Source: Dipetalonema caudispina (lineage: Eukaryota; Nematoda; Chromadorea; Rhabditida; Onchocercidae). Taken from it: a stretch of 64,000 nt of DNA. The notes beneath the pieces were generated by a model. It was not told the DNA's origin. It did no database searches and was given only the letters and a program-made list of their open reading frames with translations. Position numbers and translations under genes: made by a program. Positions 12,175 through 26,100 of this stretch are shown piece after piece. The stretch is from the NCBI GenBank assembly GCA_013365325.1, contig JABVXV010000005.1, forward strand, positions 62,001 to 126,000, in the 5' to 3' direction. The first letter of the stretch is position 1. Each line of letters opens with the position of its first letter.

Positions 12175-14113
12175 TTACTTCCCAGCTGCTCGTTCTTTTT
12201 CTTTTTTTAAACTACGCAAATAGCGCAGAGCTCTTTTGGCCGCCGTACATTTGGCTATCCGATAGCTCCTACCCATTCCAGTAAAACGGCACTTGCCCTG
12301 GATATCAACTGTTACACGTACCTTCCCCGTTTCCAATATTCTCTCCAATTTCCTATAATAAAATTATATTTATCAACAAATAAAAGAATCTAATATTTAA
12401 CTAGTAAAATGTTATTTTTGCAATTTCTGTATGTTTTTCTATATATATATATATTTTTTGCTGTACTATTCGAGCATTAACGACTATAATTAACTTCGTC
12501 AGAAAAGTAAGTTTAAGTCAGTTCAAATTTCTGATCCATTACGTAAATTATATTTTAGACTCAAAGTCTTTTGAATTTACTGTTTTCCAACAATCTAACT
12601 AAAGAAAAATCTGAACAATCGAAATTTTATTCCTGTACATTCTAGATCAAGTTTCGTGTCTACACTTATCCATGACCTCACATTTTGAAATATACTAGTA
12701 CGGATCAAAAAACTTGAAACCAAAAATGGTTATATTTGAAACTGTAGAACGACTGCACAAAAGTAAAAGAAACATACGAAAACCGTGCACGTTCAGGCTC
12801 CATTTCAAGCAGTTCACGAATCGGTGAACGTGGTGGATTACTACAGCATTCATCTATGGTTTCCTTCATTAGGTTATAAAAGACCCTCCACACAACGTCT
12901 AAACTTCGTCCACTATCCTGAAATTCGCAAAATTATGAAAACAGTCAAAGCAAAAAATTTCAAAACTTTTTTTTTTTTTAAGAAACAAGCATTTTCTTAG
13001 ATTTAGGAATTGTAAATATATGAAATTAAGCAGTCTTAAGTGAAAAACTAGACTGTTTGAATTACCAAATAGATGGCTCCAGCTACTGACTCGAAAATAT
13101 CACCCATTGCTTTTGGGACTTCGATGTCTTCTTCTTCACCCTCATCAATTTCTTCTTCGGTTGTTACCATATACATCTGTAAATTAAAAATCTGCCCATC
13201 TTGTATGTGCGACATGAACTACTTTACTTATGGAAGACCACATATGCTAATTAGATGCATTCAAGTCAAAATCATTGGTCGCTAGAGCAAGAGAAAATCA
13301 ATTGTTATCAAGTTGCTCAGGAAAAAATACCTCTTCATTGAAATTTGCACTCGAAAGATTTTTTTCTGCACAGAGACAAACAAATTTCTCGATCATATGG
13401 TGTAGTCTGGGGCACATCGCGATGAAATGCTTAAATAACAACAATGAAAATTTGTTGCAGCTAGAACATGATGCTACCTGCTTCATGTACAATATTTAAA
13501 AATTTTCATATATTTTTACGTAATACGAGCATCCAAAGTTATTTGGAGATATCTTGGAAGCTATATCATAGGGTTTAAGTAATGAATTTTTAACAAATCT
13601 AAAGATAATGAAATAGAAGTACCTTATGGAAGTTATATTTGACAGCTAAAGATGCAAAAATGGTATTGTTGACAAGCGCGGAACGCAGGTCCGTAAGAAC
13701 ACCTGGACTGTAATGTGATGAGTGTTGGAAGAGGAACCGTGTGATAACATAGTCCAGGACGGCATCACCAAGAAATTCTAAACGCTACAATAGAAGAATA
13801 TTTAACAGATTACCTCATTTCTAAGTGAAAATCAAATGATTGGAGGACTGAAGTACATGATTTCATTTCTAACTGATGGAAGAGGCCTCCGTAACAATAA
13901 CAATGAGACATTTACTAAAACAAAGTTTGCAACTTAATTAACTGGCAAAAGCACCTGATAGCAGCCCGTTACTCTGTTTTTGTAATAAGAAGCATGCGTA
14001 AATGCTTGCAACAGATATGCCCGATTACTGAAACGATAGCCGATACAATCTTCTAGTTTCGAAAATTGAAATTGTACCCATAGATCGTTCAACTTTCTCA
14101 GCGATTTATCTGG
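12175..14113 (-). other. dcr-1: Dicer segment: RNase IIIb and dsRBD (exons 37-42)
   Basis: The exons are 13955-14113, 13623-13784, 13331-13429, 13066-13176, 12778-12917 and 12175-12352, ending TAA. RNase IIIb shows [28 protein letters not shown] (from residue 1733), [13 protein letters not shown] and [21 protein letters not shown] with D1845 and E1848. The final exons give [17 protein letters not shown] and the dsRBD ([31 protein letters not shown]). All active-site acids are present. Confidence 0.95.
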
Positions 14114-17100
14114 CTAAAAGTAACCGGATAAACAAAATAAATGGATACTTATAAAAAGAATTAATAATTGAATTGGCGGCCATTCTGTGGTAAATAGTTC
14201 AATGTTTACTTAATTTTTCAAACATATATTCTTTCAAAAACATTTTTTTAAAAAATACAACTACCTCTAAAAAAGGAAGAGAAATAAAAAAATACTGGAA
14301 TTTGAAATACGGGAAAGTGTCTGGAAATCAGACATTAATCGTAAAAGAAGAACAACGGAAATCGCTGACGGAATTGTAACAACAACATGAAACTTATTCA
14401 ATCAGATCATTGAGAATGTAAGAATACAATTAAATAAAATAAACTTTTTTATCTTAGCCAAAAGATAACATGGGAATTATTCTTGGCCAAAAGATAAGAT
14501 GGAAATTACCTGCTCAGTTGTATCAATAAACCTCAATAATGGTGCTTCCATTTGCACCGGCTCTGTAAGTACCTTTAAGCCTAGCCATTTCATGAATTTT
14601 AATGTTGCTATAGGACCTAGCTCCAAAAGATGGGCACCAATCAAAGACTCCACTGCATCAGCAATTGATTTATCACCCAAACTTTGCTGTGTTAACAGAT
14701 TATATGGCAATGGAGTAATTTCTTCACCATCCCAACTTGTTGTCGTATTCTGAAGCATGGACATTGTACGTATAGACGAAGATTTACGAAACATATGAAG
14801 TGAAGAAACTTGTTTCACCAAATTGCTAAAATAACTAGCACTTTGGTGAAACAAGTTCTAGCTACCAAGAAATAACGATATCGACATCTAACAGTTCTTT
14901 AAGAGTCCTATGTCCATCTACATCTAATGTATCCATAATCCATAGAATACGTGTTGCAATTAATAAACAAATGATTTTTGAATGCAAAAACATATAAACA
15001 TTGTTAAATCATTATTTTGAATTCTCACCTTTGGAAATTCAATAGTCTCGATACCATCAGCAATTCGTCGAACTTGACTATTCCTATCAGCTTCATCCCA
15101 ACCTGTTGGTACTTTTACCTGGAATCCAAATCTTGATATAATTATACATATCGTGTCATACAGCTAGTGCAATTTGGTTGTATACAAATAATGACTTAAG
15201 CTTTTTTTTAATGGAAGAATTCAGAAACCGAGTCATTTAGAAGTAAAGAAAATATACCAATCACAAAAACTCAGAATGTAAAAATAAAGCTCGCTGCAAA
15301 AAATAATAAAAGGAAATTACTACATGGCAGCAGATAAGTGGTAATAAAATCATACCGGTTCCTGTCCTTCGACTGTTTTCCCTTCAAGTACATTTTCGAT
15401 GAACTTATCGCGTTCTTCTGCGTCTAGTGTATTCGGTGCTTTGAAGTCTGATGTTGGTGCATAACTGAATTTCGACGAATTTTTGTTTCAAAAAAACAAG
15501 GCTTTAATTAAAGAGTATAGATCAAAGAAACAAAAGGTATAGATGACTGTAAAAAAAAAAGAAAAAAAGAATTTATGATCACAGATGAAGGTAAAAATCG
15601 ACTAAGGTTTTCTCATTACAAAACAAAAAAAAAAGTGGATCTCCATTACTCGACTAAGGAGAAAAATGAAGGAAAATAACGTCGAATATAAAAAACTAGT
15701 AATAGTTAAAAGATTTCAGTTTGCAATAGTGAACATAAAAAGCATACAATTGTGGATCATTTCTAGTTACGAAAAAAAGACAAAGCTGTAGATTACAAAA
15801 ATTGGAACCCACCATGGAGGTAACCATCCATCATTTGGATCAAATTTTGAACCAATGATCAAAGAGGGAAGATTATGCTTCTTTCCCAAACGATATAAAT
15901 TACAATTTGATACCTGTACAAGTAAAACCGCTATAAAACGATAAAACACCAATTTTTAAACAATAATAATAAATTAAACATCTCCCTAAGTTTAAGGGAA
16001 GGTTAGAAAACGAAATGAAGAAAAACATACTTATGATTTCCGTTATTTTAAACCAAGTCTGAACAAAGATCGAACTCTACTGTCTAGGAGTGCCAAGCCC
16101 AATCAACTGCAATTTTGAGAAAAAACAATGATGTACAAAAATCAATGAAATTAGTACATAACCTCTTTACTCCTCGCAAAGCTCAGTTTTCCTTCGTGTT
16201 GCTCAGGATTGGTATGAAACAGGTAATCGGTTACGGCATATTTCAAAAATGAATCACCAACAGTCTCGAGACGTTCCAAGTTGATACCATCGGACGCATT
16301 CGACAGTGTCAGCGCCTAAAGAAATGTCATTTGTAAATTAACTGAAAAATGCAGGAAGGAATCATCTTTATCGTAATTAATACAGGTCAAATCAGCTGTC
16401 TTTCATATTGACAGAAAAATAATCTTTGCAGCGGTGATTTAACAATAAGTACTTTGATATACATGCAACTTACTTCATCAGGGCCACCAGAATCATCTCA
16501 AGTTTCCCAACTTAACAATCAAAAAAGTTCAGCAATCTCCTAAGATTCGTCAACTATTTTTTTAAGAAATGTTTCAAACAACTATCATACGAAATTTCAT
16601 TCAAAACCATCCTGTACATTCATATACTTTATCCTTACAAAATAAGAGCTTGCTCCTGATGTAAATAACAATTGAAAATTTTCTGACAGAGAACTCTAAA
16701 CACTTGACTTGGATACCAATTAATCTTTGAGCTAGATACCTGCAGCAGGGTGCATGGAGAGACACCATTTGGATGATTACTGAAGGTATCCTCCTCGAAC
16801 GAAAACGTCATCCAGTCGAGGACTGGAGCATTTATTTCTTGCTGAAAAGAGTGCTTTTAATTCTATGTCTAGGGTAATTTTATCAAAATTGATTCTAAAG
16901 TAATGAACAACAGTAAAGGCAAATCTAGGGTTGATTTATTAAAATAGTGCATAATGCAACGACTGAAGAAGAAAGATTAAACTACAGTCTTGGTTTTGCT
17001 AGAATCGCTCAAGCTTTTAATGACAAAGGGTGTCTACGTTCCCACCAAGTATAATTTTAAAAAAAGACAAGCAAATGATAAGTATTAAGTCATTTTTTCT

Positions 17101-20100
17101 TCTATTCAAGGAGGCATTTCTGTTTTATTTCCAGGGTATTCCTGTATTTCTGTTTTTGAAGGAAGGAACACAATAACTACTACATACTACGCAGGGAATT
17201 CATTTTCTGTTCAATATAATAAGTGCCTTCAAAAAATTTTTAACTAACTACACCAACCGTGCAAAAAACATTACTTAAATTCAAATTTCTCTGTCAACAA
17301 ACTACAACACTGTTCTGTGAATAAAGCACATTAAGCTGAAGCGAAGCTGCAAATATTTTTTACTAATGATTTTTAACTCATTTTTTGATATAAAAGCGGT
17401 TTGACATTGGAGACTGTTTGAAGCTACTTGATTTTTTAAAATATATTTCAAAAAACCTTTCTATTAACTGTATTCGCATCTATTGTTGAACAAGCCAACT
17501 TTGTAGCATCACTATCGCGTGACATTTGCGAAAATAATTCTAAATCGCTTGATGATCTTACCATCTCTTCATCCTGAAAAACATTAAAGGATTGTGTATA
17601 AAAAAATTAAAAATAAAATAAATTAATCTCAAACCTCACCAAACATTAACATTTACAGATTGTGCTCCTATACGATTCTAGGATAGTTGGGTAATCTCGA
17701 TTTTCTTGAAGATCAATAAACGATTTGTGGATCATTATATATGGTTGCAGTTCTGCTAGTCTACAAATACTTTCTATGTATCATAAGGAATCATAAGGAA
17801 GAAGTCATTAAGGCGCACTTTTTAATGATTAAAAATTTCCTCAGGACTTACCACCAGTTTTCCATCCCCGCCTTGATTCAATGTTATTTTCTTAGGTGAC
17901 AGCACTTCAACAGCATCTAGTTTAACATCAGTATCCAATAAACATCCTTTGAAATAACTCAAATCAAATGGTACTGTGTCATCGTACTCTAAAAGCACTC
18001 ATGATGATTAAGGAAATTCTAAAATAAATAGAATTATTTTGAAATATAGAATTCAGGAAGAAATAATAAGTTGAATAATTCAAAATATGTGATTAACTTC
18101 ATTCACTTTATTTTTTTTTTCCCATTGTTTTATTCCTTATTCAATACATCGAAACCATGAAAACGTAGACTATCCATTATTCGATGTAATCGATAATATG
18201 GAACCGATGCAAGCCAATTATTATTTTAATGAATCAAACCTTTAAAGTTCCAATTTACTTTCTGCTAATAACAATTATTAAACACGTTGCAGTATGACTG
18301 TTCTTCCAGTAATTATTTTGATGAGTTATGCAAATTACCGTTAGATAAGATTTCGTCCACCTCATCACAAAAATCGATTAAATCAACACATTCTTCCTGA
18401 CGATTTGTCTTCGATGATCCTCGATCCGAGTCTTCCAATTTTTCCAACGAATCGAGATACAACTGCGCAGGCTAGAAGTTAAAAGTAGTTTATAAACTTG
18501 AAATTTGAAACATTAATGACAATAAAAGATTCCTAAGTAAAATAAGCTAGCGAGGCATTCTATCTAATTCAAAATCCTTGATCTCCATTTCCATTTTAAT
18601 TATTCACAAACATAGAACGAAAGTATATAAACAGATAGTTTTTGCGCAAAATTTTCCTCAGTTTAAAGAAGTTTCTGTCATTGTCAAGGATCAGTCCCAG
18701 AAGACACACATACAGTGATTTTAGCTTGGATGCCTTCGTATGCAGAAGTTTACAAAATTTTTAAACCTTTCTAGCAATCAAAGGGTGTTGTTTCTTGCCA
18801 CACTTCTCAGTTTCCTTTTTTACACCAACATCGGTTTGGTTTGTTGTTTTTGTTGATTGTGGAGGTAATGCAGTAGGCATGTTCAGAAGCCAACTCATCC
18901 GCGACAAATCAGCCATTAAGCCTCGACTGTCGATCTGAGAATCTCCACTATTCACAGACTGAAAGTGAAAAAAAGTTGGGTATTAGATGGCCTATATTTC
19001 AACTTTCAACGTTGTCATGCAAAACTGTTAGCATCTAAGTTCTAAAAGAATTAAGTTTTAAATGATGCAAAGACAGTCTATTTTTAGATTGAAGTTATAG
19101 GCTAAATTTTTAAACCACAAATTATCGTTATCATATGATCAATCGACAATTGCTGTAAACCTGGAATATCTTAATAATCAGTCATCTTTATTGCAAATTC
19201 TACAAAAAAAGAAAAAAAAAAAGAATAATAATAAATTTTATACTTTTTATTTAGAACATCAATTTCCCAACCTACTGAAGTAGAGCATAGTGATCCAAAT
19301 TTATTCGTAAAAAAAATCTTTAAAAATTCCTAACACTATCAAGCTCGTCATTACCTTCGTCAGCCCCGAAATGTTTTATCGTCAAACTTCAGTTTCAAAT
19401 GACTTCTGCGATGAAACGATTTCATTACTTCCTACTTCGTTACCTAAGACTTGTTTACACTTATTTTGTCAGCTTCTGTTGCAGATGCATGTTTTGCATA
19501 TAACTTAATTACTTGACCAGATCTTTCTCAGTAACTGAGAAAAATATACCAAAGGCATATTAATTCCATTGGGTGCCGATTCCTCTATTACAATCAAATC
19601 GTCCCAGCCAGATGATGTGATATTCTCTCGCGGTGCAAATATATCGCCACTTTCTTCTGCAACATTTAAGAGTAATTTAAAAGAAGCTATCAGGAATAAT
19701 TCACAACATAATTTTTGAGTAAACAAGTCGTCGAGGTTAGTAGATCATTTATTTGAAAAAATGTCATAATTCGTTTGATTTAATAATTCCAAACTTATCT
19801 GATTGCACTCCGAGAAAACTTCTTACGCCATCCCACAATAATCAAAGCACTACCATTAGGATTGAAGAGATGCGAAAATTCAGGAAATTAATGGGTTCAA
19901 ATGTTTTTCTTTGTGTCAAAAACAAAATCTACTTCTAAGGCGTTCATGGACACTGTTTATGAAATCGAACAATACAACAGCATCGTCATCGTCATCATCT
20001 GACATGTCACCATGCTGTCGTAGAGCAGAACCATTTATCATAAGACCTAATGCGTCGCCCTGAAAGGAAACTCAGACTTCTATTGTCTATTACTTTGTTC

Positions 20101-23100
20101 TAATACTGGATAAGTATTTTGGAAAGCATTACAATCATCCACTTGAACTTGAATTGCAGCACTATACACGAATACTTGTAAAAAGAAGTGATGCTACAAA
20201 TTTTAAACGAATTACTGTGGAAAAATCATGAGGCAAACAATGGCTTAATTTAGAATACCACTGGATTAGAAACACTACACTCAAAGAAATAGTTGTTAGC
20301 CACAGAACATAAATTTCGGATTCTCAATTTAAGAAAATGAATTATCCTAGAATTAAATTTCATATCCCTTCGCAATCCAAACAAGAAAAGGATTTCGTGC
20401 CCTCTTTCAAGTAAAGTTCTTAATCAACTTACGTCAACATCTTCGAATCCTTTAATTTCATCACGTCTTCCTCTATCCAAACAAAAATCTTCTAACCCCT
20501 TCGCAAGCTCAGGATCCCAAACGCCGATTTCGAAATCAGCCTGGAAAAGACCTAATTTAAAATTCCACATTATTTCAATAAATGAACCGTTTGTAAAAAA
20601 TCTCGATACTCTGTTATGAATATAGTTATGAATATAAATGAAAACGGCGGAAATACAGTTCCCACGTAAAACTTTAATACAATTAAAAACAATGCAGAAA
20701 GACATGTGAAGTATTTATTTTTTTAATGTTTTTCCAAAATTTAAAAAAAGACGATAAATGAAAAGCTATACAAAAAATATTTTATTTTTGATGAGTAAAT
20801 ATGAATTAGATAGAAACAGATGAAGTAAGGGCTGCATATAAGTATATATTTGAATCACTTTGGCTCTATTTCTTCAAACTCCTTCATGTTACGTCATTAG
20901 AACTCCAAAAACTGTACTTCATTGCGTACTGAGAAGTGAAATGAGACTCATTACCTACCAAACTAAATAATAACTCGATATAGTAGCTAATATAGCTGAT
21001 GAGTTATGTAAACCATAAGCACATAAATTTAAAAAAAAAAGTAAAATAAGAATAAACAAACCATCCCAGAGCCAGCATCCTTTGTCTCCGTATCCTTATT
21101 TTCCTGACTTTTCTGTTCCACACTAAAAAAATAAAATAAAACCTTAAAGAAATGTATAGCTGGGTTGATGAAATAACTATTAAATACAAGCGATCAACAG
21201 TAAATGATACCCTGCAGTAGCAGTGTACTTCAACAATGAAAAGGACAGATTCTTTGCAATATTTACTAACGCTGCTTTTCATAATCATACCAGAATGCAT
21301 AAAAAGAAAGAAAAACGTACTGCTTCTTTTTTAGATCACAAATCCTTTGCACTGGTTTCATCTCCAGATCATCCATGGGTGTTGGATAATCCAGTGGCAT
21401 CCAATATACATCGTCAGAGGTGCTATAGTTAGGATTAGAAAACGCTTCACGCATTACCAATTCACGCAATTCGTCTGCCAATAATAAACTGTTGATCCTG
21501 AAATTATTATTCAAGCCAGCATACTTATTGGAACGAATGTTAAGATGAAAAAGCAATTGCATTTTCATATAACCTACACAAAGTTCTTAAGATCGTTCAT
21601 CACTCATCGAAATCTGCAAACTTCCACTATGATAAAGAGAGCAGGATGCATACCGATAAAGTAGTGTCGGAAGAGCTGCAATAACATTCCACAGAGAGGC
21701 AGCAATTGGATGCACGTCAACAAGTTCAGGTACCAAAATTTGTCCTTGTGACAATCCGCTACTTTCTGAGCCTTTTTCTTCGGTAATCCGATTTCTTGGA
21801 CGTGACCAATGTCGAGGCATTAAAAGGTTTAAGCGACTATAAAAATAATGTTTGTTATAATGAAGTAAGACTTCAGCAGAATCAGGAACTAAACACTTAA
21901 AGATGAATTATTGAGAAAAAACACCAAATATTTAACTAAACTTAATTCTTTTTTTAAGGCGAATTTTCAATAATTTCAGTTTCTTGTTAGAGGTTTCTTC
22001 CAGCATCTTTTCACAATCCGCCTTCCGTTTCCTGAGAACCAAAAAATGTTGGATGTTGTCTATATATCTACTGCTAAGAACTAAGAATACCTTGAAGTAT
22101 AATCAACATCCAGAAGTGGCTGCTCTTGGTCATAGATGACGATGTCATATTTCTGAATAAAATAGTCGTTAAATGTTGCAAACTTGTCATCCGGAAATTT
22201 GGATGATGGTTTCGCATCGATTATCTGAAAACCCGCGGAAGTAAAGAAGCTAATAATTTCTCAGATGAAGAGTCTTCTGTTTTGCTGCGGAACAATCAAA
22301 TAACTCGGACAACAGCTAACTGATATAATTCGCGACACTTGTAAATATGAGTGAGATTAGTCAATATTAGAATCGTCGGCACCGTGAAACCTAATTTTAC
22401 CTCAGCAACGTAATAAAACGACGGATGATCTCGGTCCCGATACCATGGCATGACAACAGCATCCTGAAACTTAGCTGCATCGAACTTGAAAGCAAGTCTT
22501 TCAACTTCCGTTGGAATCCGCGGCAATTCATCAATCGATGAAACAACATTTCGTACATAAGCATAATCCAGTTTGAAATCTACTTCACCGGTTCCAATGT
22601 TTCGTTCTGAAATTTAAGAATATGAAGTAATTTATCTCTTTCTTTGGTACATTGATTTTTTAAACATTTGTGTAAAATATAACATTCCGTAATCTATAAG
22701 AAATCCCCCTGTCTCGATAATCTTTGACGAAGACGTCAAATTGCGGAAAAAAGTGAAGGAACCCGTCCTTCAATATATCAGTCAAGCGACACTATTCTTC
22801 TAGTTGAATTTCTCCATTTTGTCCTTTTTTTATTTATTGATAATCCTTTTTTTAATAATTATTGGCGTACTTCTTTGTTATTAATGGTGCATAAAAAGAT
22901 TTACAGAACGTGTGATAAAACTTATCCGGTCTCCTATGAATGTAGATCTAGTGAAGATGAAAAAAACTTTACCACGTCGAAGTGGAACTACCAAAACATT
23001 GACTGGTGCCTTGTCGGGAACAAAAACCAAGCCTCCTTTTACCAGTCGGAGAACATTATCGAACAAATAATGATGGAATGCCTTTAGGAGCTCCAACATC

Positions 23101-26100
23101 TGAGCGTCAACAAGAAGACGCGATTTGACGAGAAAAATATTCGCTTGCATGCGACCTTGACGCAGAAATAGTGGAAACGATGGTACCTCAAAAAAAGTGA
23201 AATCTAGAGTACAATAAATCCTGAAATAGAAAGATGGGAAATGAAAATATTTTGACTCATTTCAGACTTGATGTTCATACATCAGTGGTAAGTGATTATA
23301 TCGTCTACTAACTTTCTTTCACTGGAAACTAAAAAGTTCTCACATTAATTACTTTCAGTTTGACCAAATCCAGATTGGAGGATGAATAAAATAGGTAGAA
23401 CAAACGATGAATGAAAAGAAAAGTTGCAATACAAAAGAAATAAAGATTAGGTAATTATAAACCCGCTCATATACCAAAGATCTGGTCCTACTTTTGGAAT
23501 TTTTTTATTGGAAAGGAATCCAAAGCAAAATTCGGTATCCAATGGATTTATAATTCGACGATTTTTTGGATTTGCAGCACCAGTTACAGCTTTGATAAGA
23601 TCCATTTCCATAACATAGATGTAACATTCTTTACCAACATGCGGCATTGCATTATGTAGTGCTTTTGCCATCTAAAAAAGTTAAGACGAGATAAGATTCT
23701 TCACAAGGAATTAAGGCATACGCACATAACTAATGGTTAAATGGAATAAAAAGTTTTTTCTTGAATAATTATAACTTCATTCAGTAAAAGGAAGAGCATC
23801 TGGGATAAATTAGTACATAGGCATGTTTAATGCCATGACGTAATAATACTCCTGTAGTATTCAAGTTGTACCAGAACAAAGGGATTTAGTATCCTTAACT
23901 AGGCAAAGTATCAAGACAACAAGAAACAATAAAATATTAGAAATTACTCACTCTCTTGTCGTATAATTGTCTCCTTCGAGCTGATCCAACTTTATAATTC
24001 ATATTTGGGATGAATTCATCCGGATCTTCATCAAGAGCTGTTAGCATAATGGTATCTTTACCAACAGGAAGTAAGTAATCATTCAATTCTTTTCGTTTAT
24101 GCAACCTTCTACATGCCTAAAACTTCCTTAGAAAGAGAAGATAACGATAAAAATTGATGCATTTTTCCAACGATACAATAAAGTTCCTCGATCGTATGTA
24201 TAGAAATAAACACTGCTTTGACAGATATGTGATGGAAAAGAGATAGTGAAGGATAATTAGTAAATGACAAATATCCTAAGCATAGTGTCCGAGCTAGTGT
24301 ATACTGAATTCAACGATGTCTCTGATATCAACCTCTCTGTGAATTGAATAATCCGTATGCAAGAGTAACTCTTTGTCATAACACAACGACAAAAGCAACT
24401 AATTTGGTTGAATAAAGGTTTACTCATAAAATGACTGTAAGAGCAAACAAGGTAAGGTGAAATGAGAAATGTAGACAGGACCTTGGTACTGACTCTAACT
24501 TACTTCTAAAGCAACAGCCATTTGTGCAAGCTTCTTGCTTTCCAACGGTTTCTTTAATTTAATGGTTTCCTTGATCGGTGAATTGATAGGTAACAACAAT
24601 TCTGCTCGGTACATTACCCGATCACCTACCTAGATTTTATCGTTAAATAACTTTAAGGTACCAGAAAATTGACCGTGCAAGCTTTTTATTGAAAGGAAGA
24701 TACATTTGTTGCTCAAAGATCGCAGCAAAATCAGAATCTTTGTTCATCAAAAAATTTTTGAAGTGCTACGGTACGATTATTTACTTTTACTTTCCACTTT
24801 AATCGCAATTTAGCTATTATAACTGAATTTTAAATAACTTATTTACAGTTTCTGGCACAATCGTATTTTGCGGAACCAAACGAGTGAATATATCGCTCGG
24901 AAGTTTAGCACAATATCTGTAAATGAAAAGCTTGAAATGAGCATTAAGACGAAGTCACAATTTCAAATAGACAAGCATTTAAATTTCATGGAAATAACAT
25001 CGAGCTTTAAATCATTGTTCAGAATACATTTCTTTCTAAAAAGCACTTTGATCATAACGTGATATCAAGAAATTTAAAAATGTTAGCTACAGTAATTAAA
25101 AAGGAGAAACCTGTTTACAAGACTTATTGCAGTAGTTAAGGTAACTTGGGCTCCAGTGCTTTCAACAGTGTATGGTGCAATAATATCATCCACTGTTTCC
25201 ATATTCGGCGAAATCATTGGTTCTGGTGGATTGTGTACATTTTGATATCGCTTCAGTAGCATCTTGAAGAAATCAACAATTATTTTTTTTTTCCATAATT
25301 CAACTTTAAATTGTAAATGAGAATTGTAAAGCATTCTCGATAGTTCGAAAAATATTCATAAATAATTAATTACGAATTATATAACAAATTTTTGGGTCTG
25401 AAAAACAAAACTGTCGTAGTGAAATAATACATACTCTTTCTATTTGCAAGAAATCCTTCAAATCACAGGAACACTGTTCACGATCGCTTTCTTCGACCAA
25501 TAAGAAATAACTTGCACCATCTTTTCGCGCCCGTCCTTTTGACTAAGAAGTACAATTTAAACGAACAAAAAATCTAAAGTACTTTTAGACTTTTACTTTT
25601 AAAAAACCAATTAAAGGCTCTGTAGTTTTCCCAAATAAACTTAAAAAAAAAGAGAACAAAATGTCGCTGTAAAGCAGTTTCTATTCTTTTATATATTGAA
25701 GGTGCATGATTATTTTTTAGAAGTTGGAATCCGGAAATCTGGAAAAGGCTAGCATATCATCTCTTGCTTGAAAAGATACATTTCAGATTTAGAAACTAGG
25801 AATTTGTTTAATCTGAGAAGTAATTAGAACTGATAAATAATGACATCACTTTGAATCAATCTATGGATTAACATGAATATCTAGATGTTACAATTTCTAT
25901 CGAAATAATTGGTTTTTGTGACAAATAAAAAGAATGAAATGACTACTACCTGCACATAAGCACGGTAATCAGTAGGTCGATCGAAACGGATAACCACATT
26001 ACACTGCCTCACATCTACGCCCTCTTCCAGAACATTTGTTGCAACTAACAGATTCAAATGACGCTGACGAAATTTGCGTAAAACCTAGAGCTTGTTTCTA

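Noticed and set aside
21960..22035. Open minus-strand segment reading [18 protein letters not shown] inside Dicer, after a good acceptor
   Set aside because: It has no usable donor. Joining the flanking exons directly recreates the conserved TSSRLNLL block in perfect phase, so the segment is intronic.
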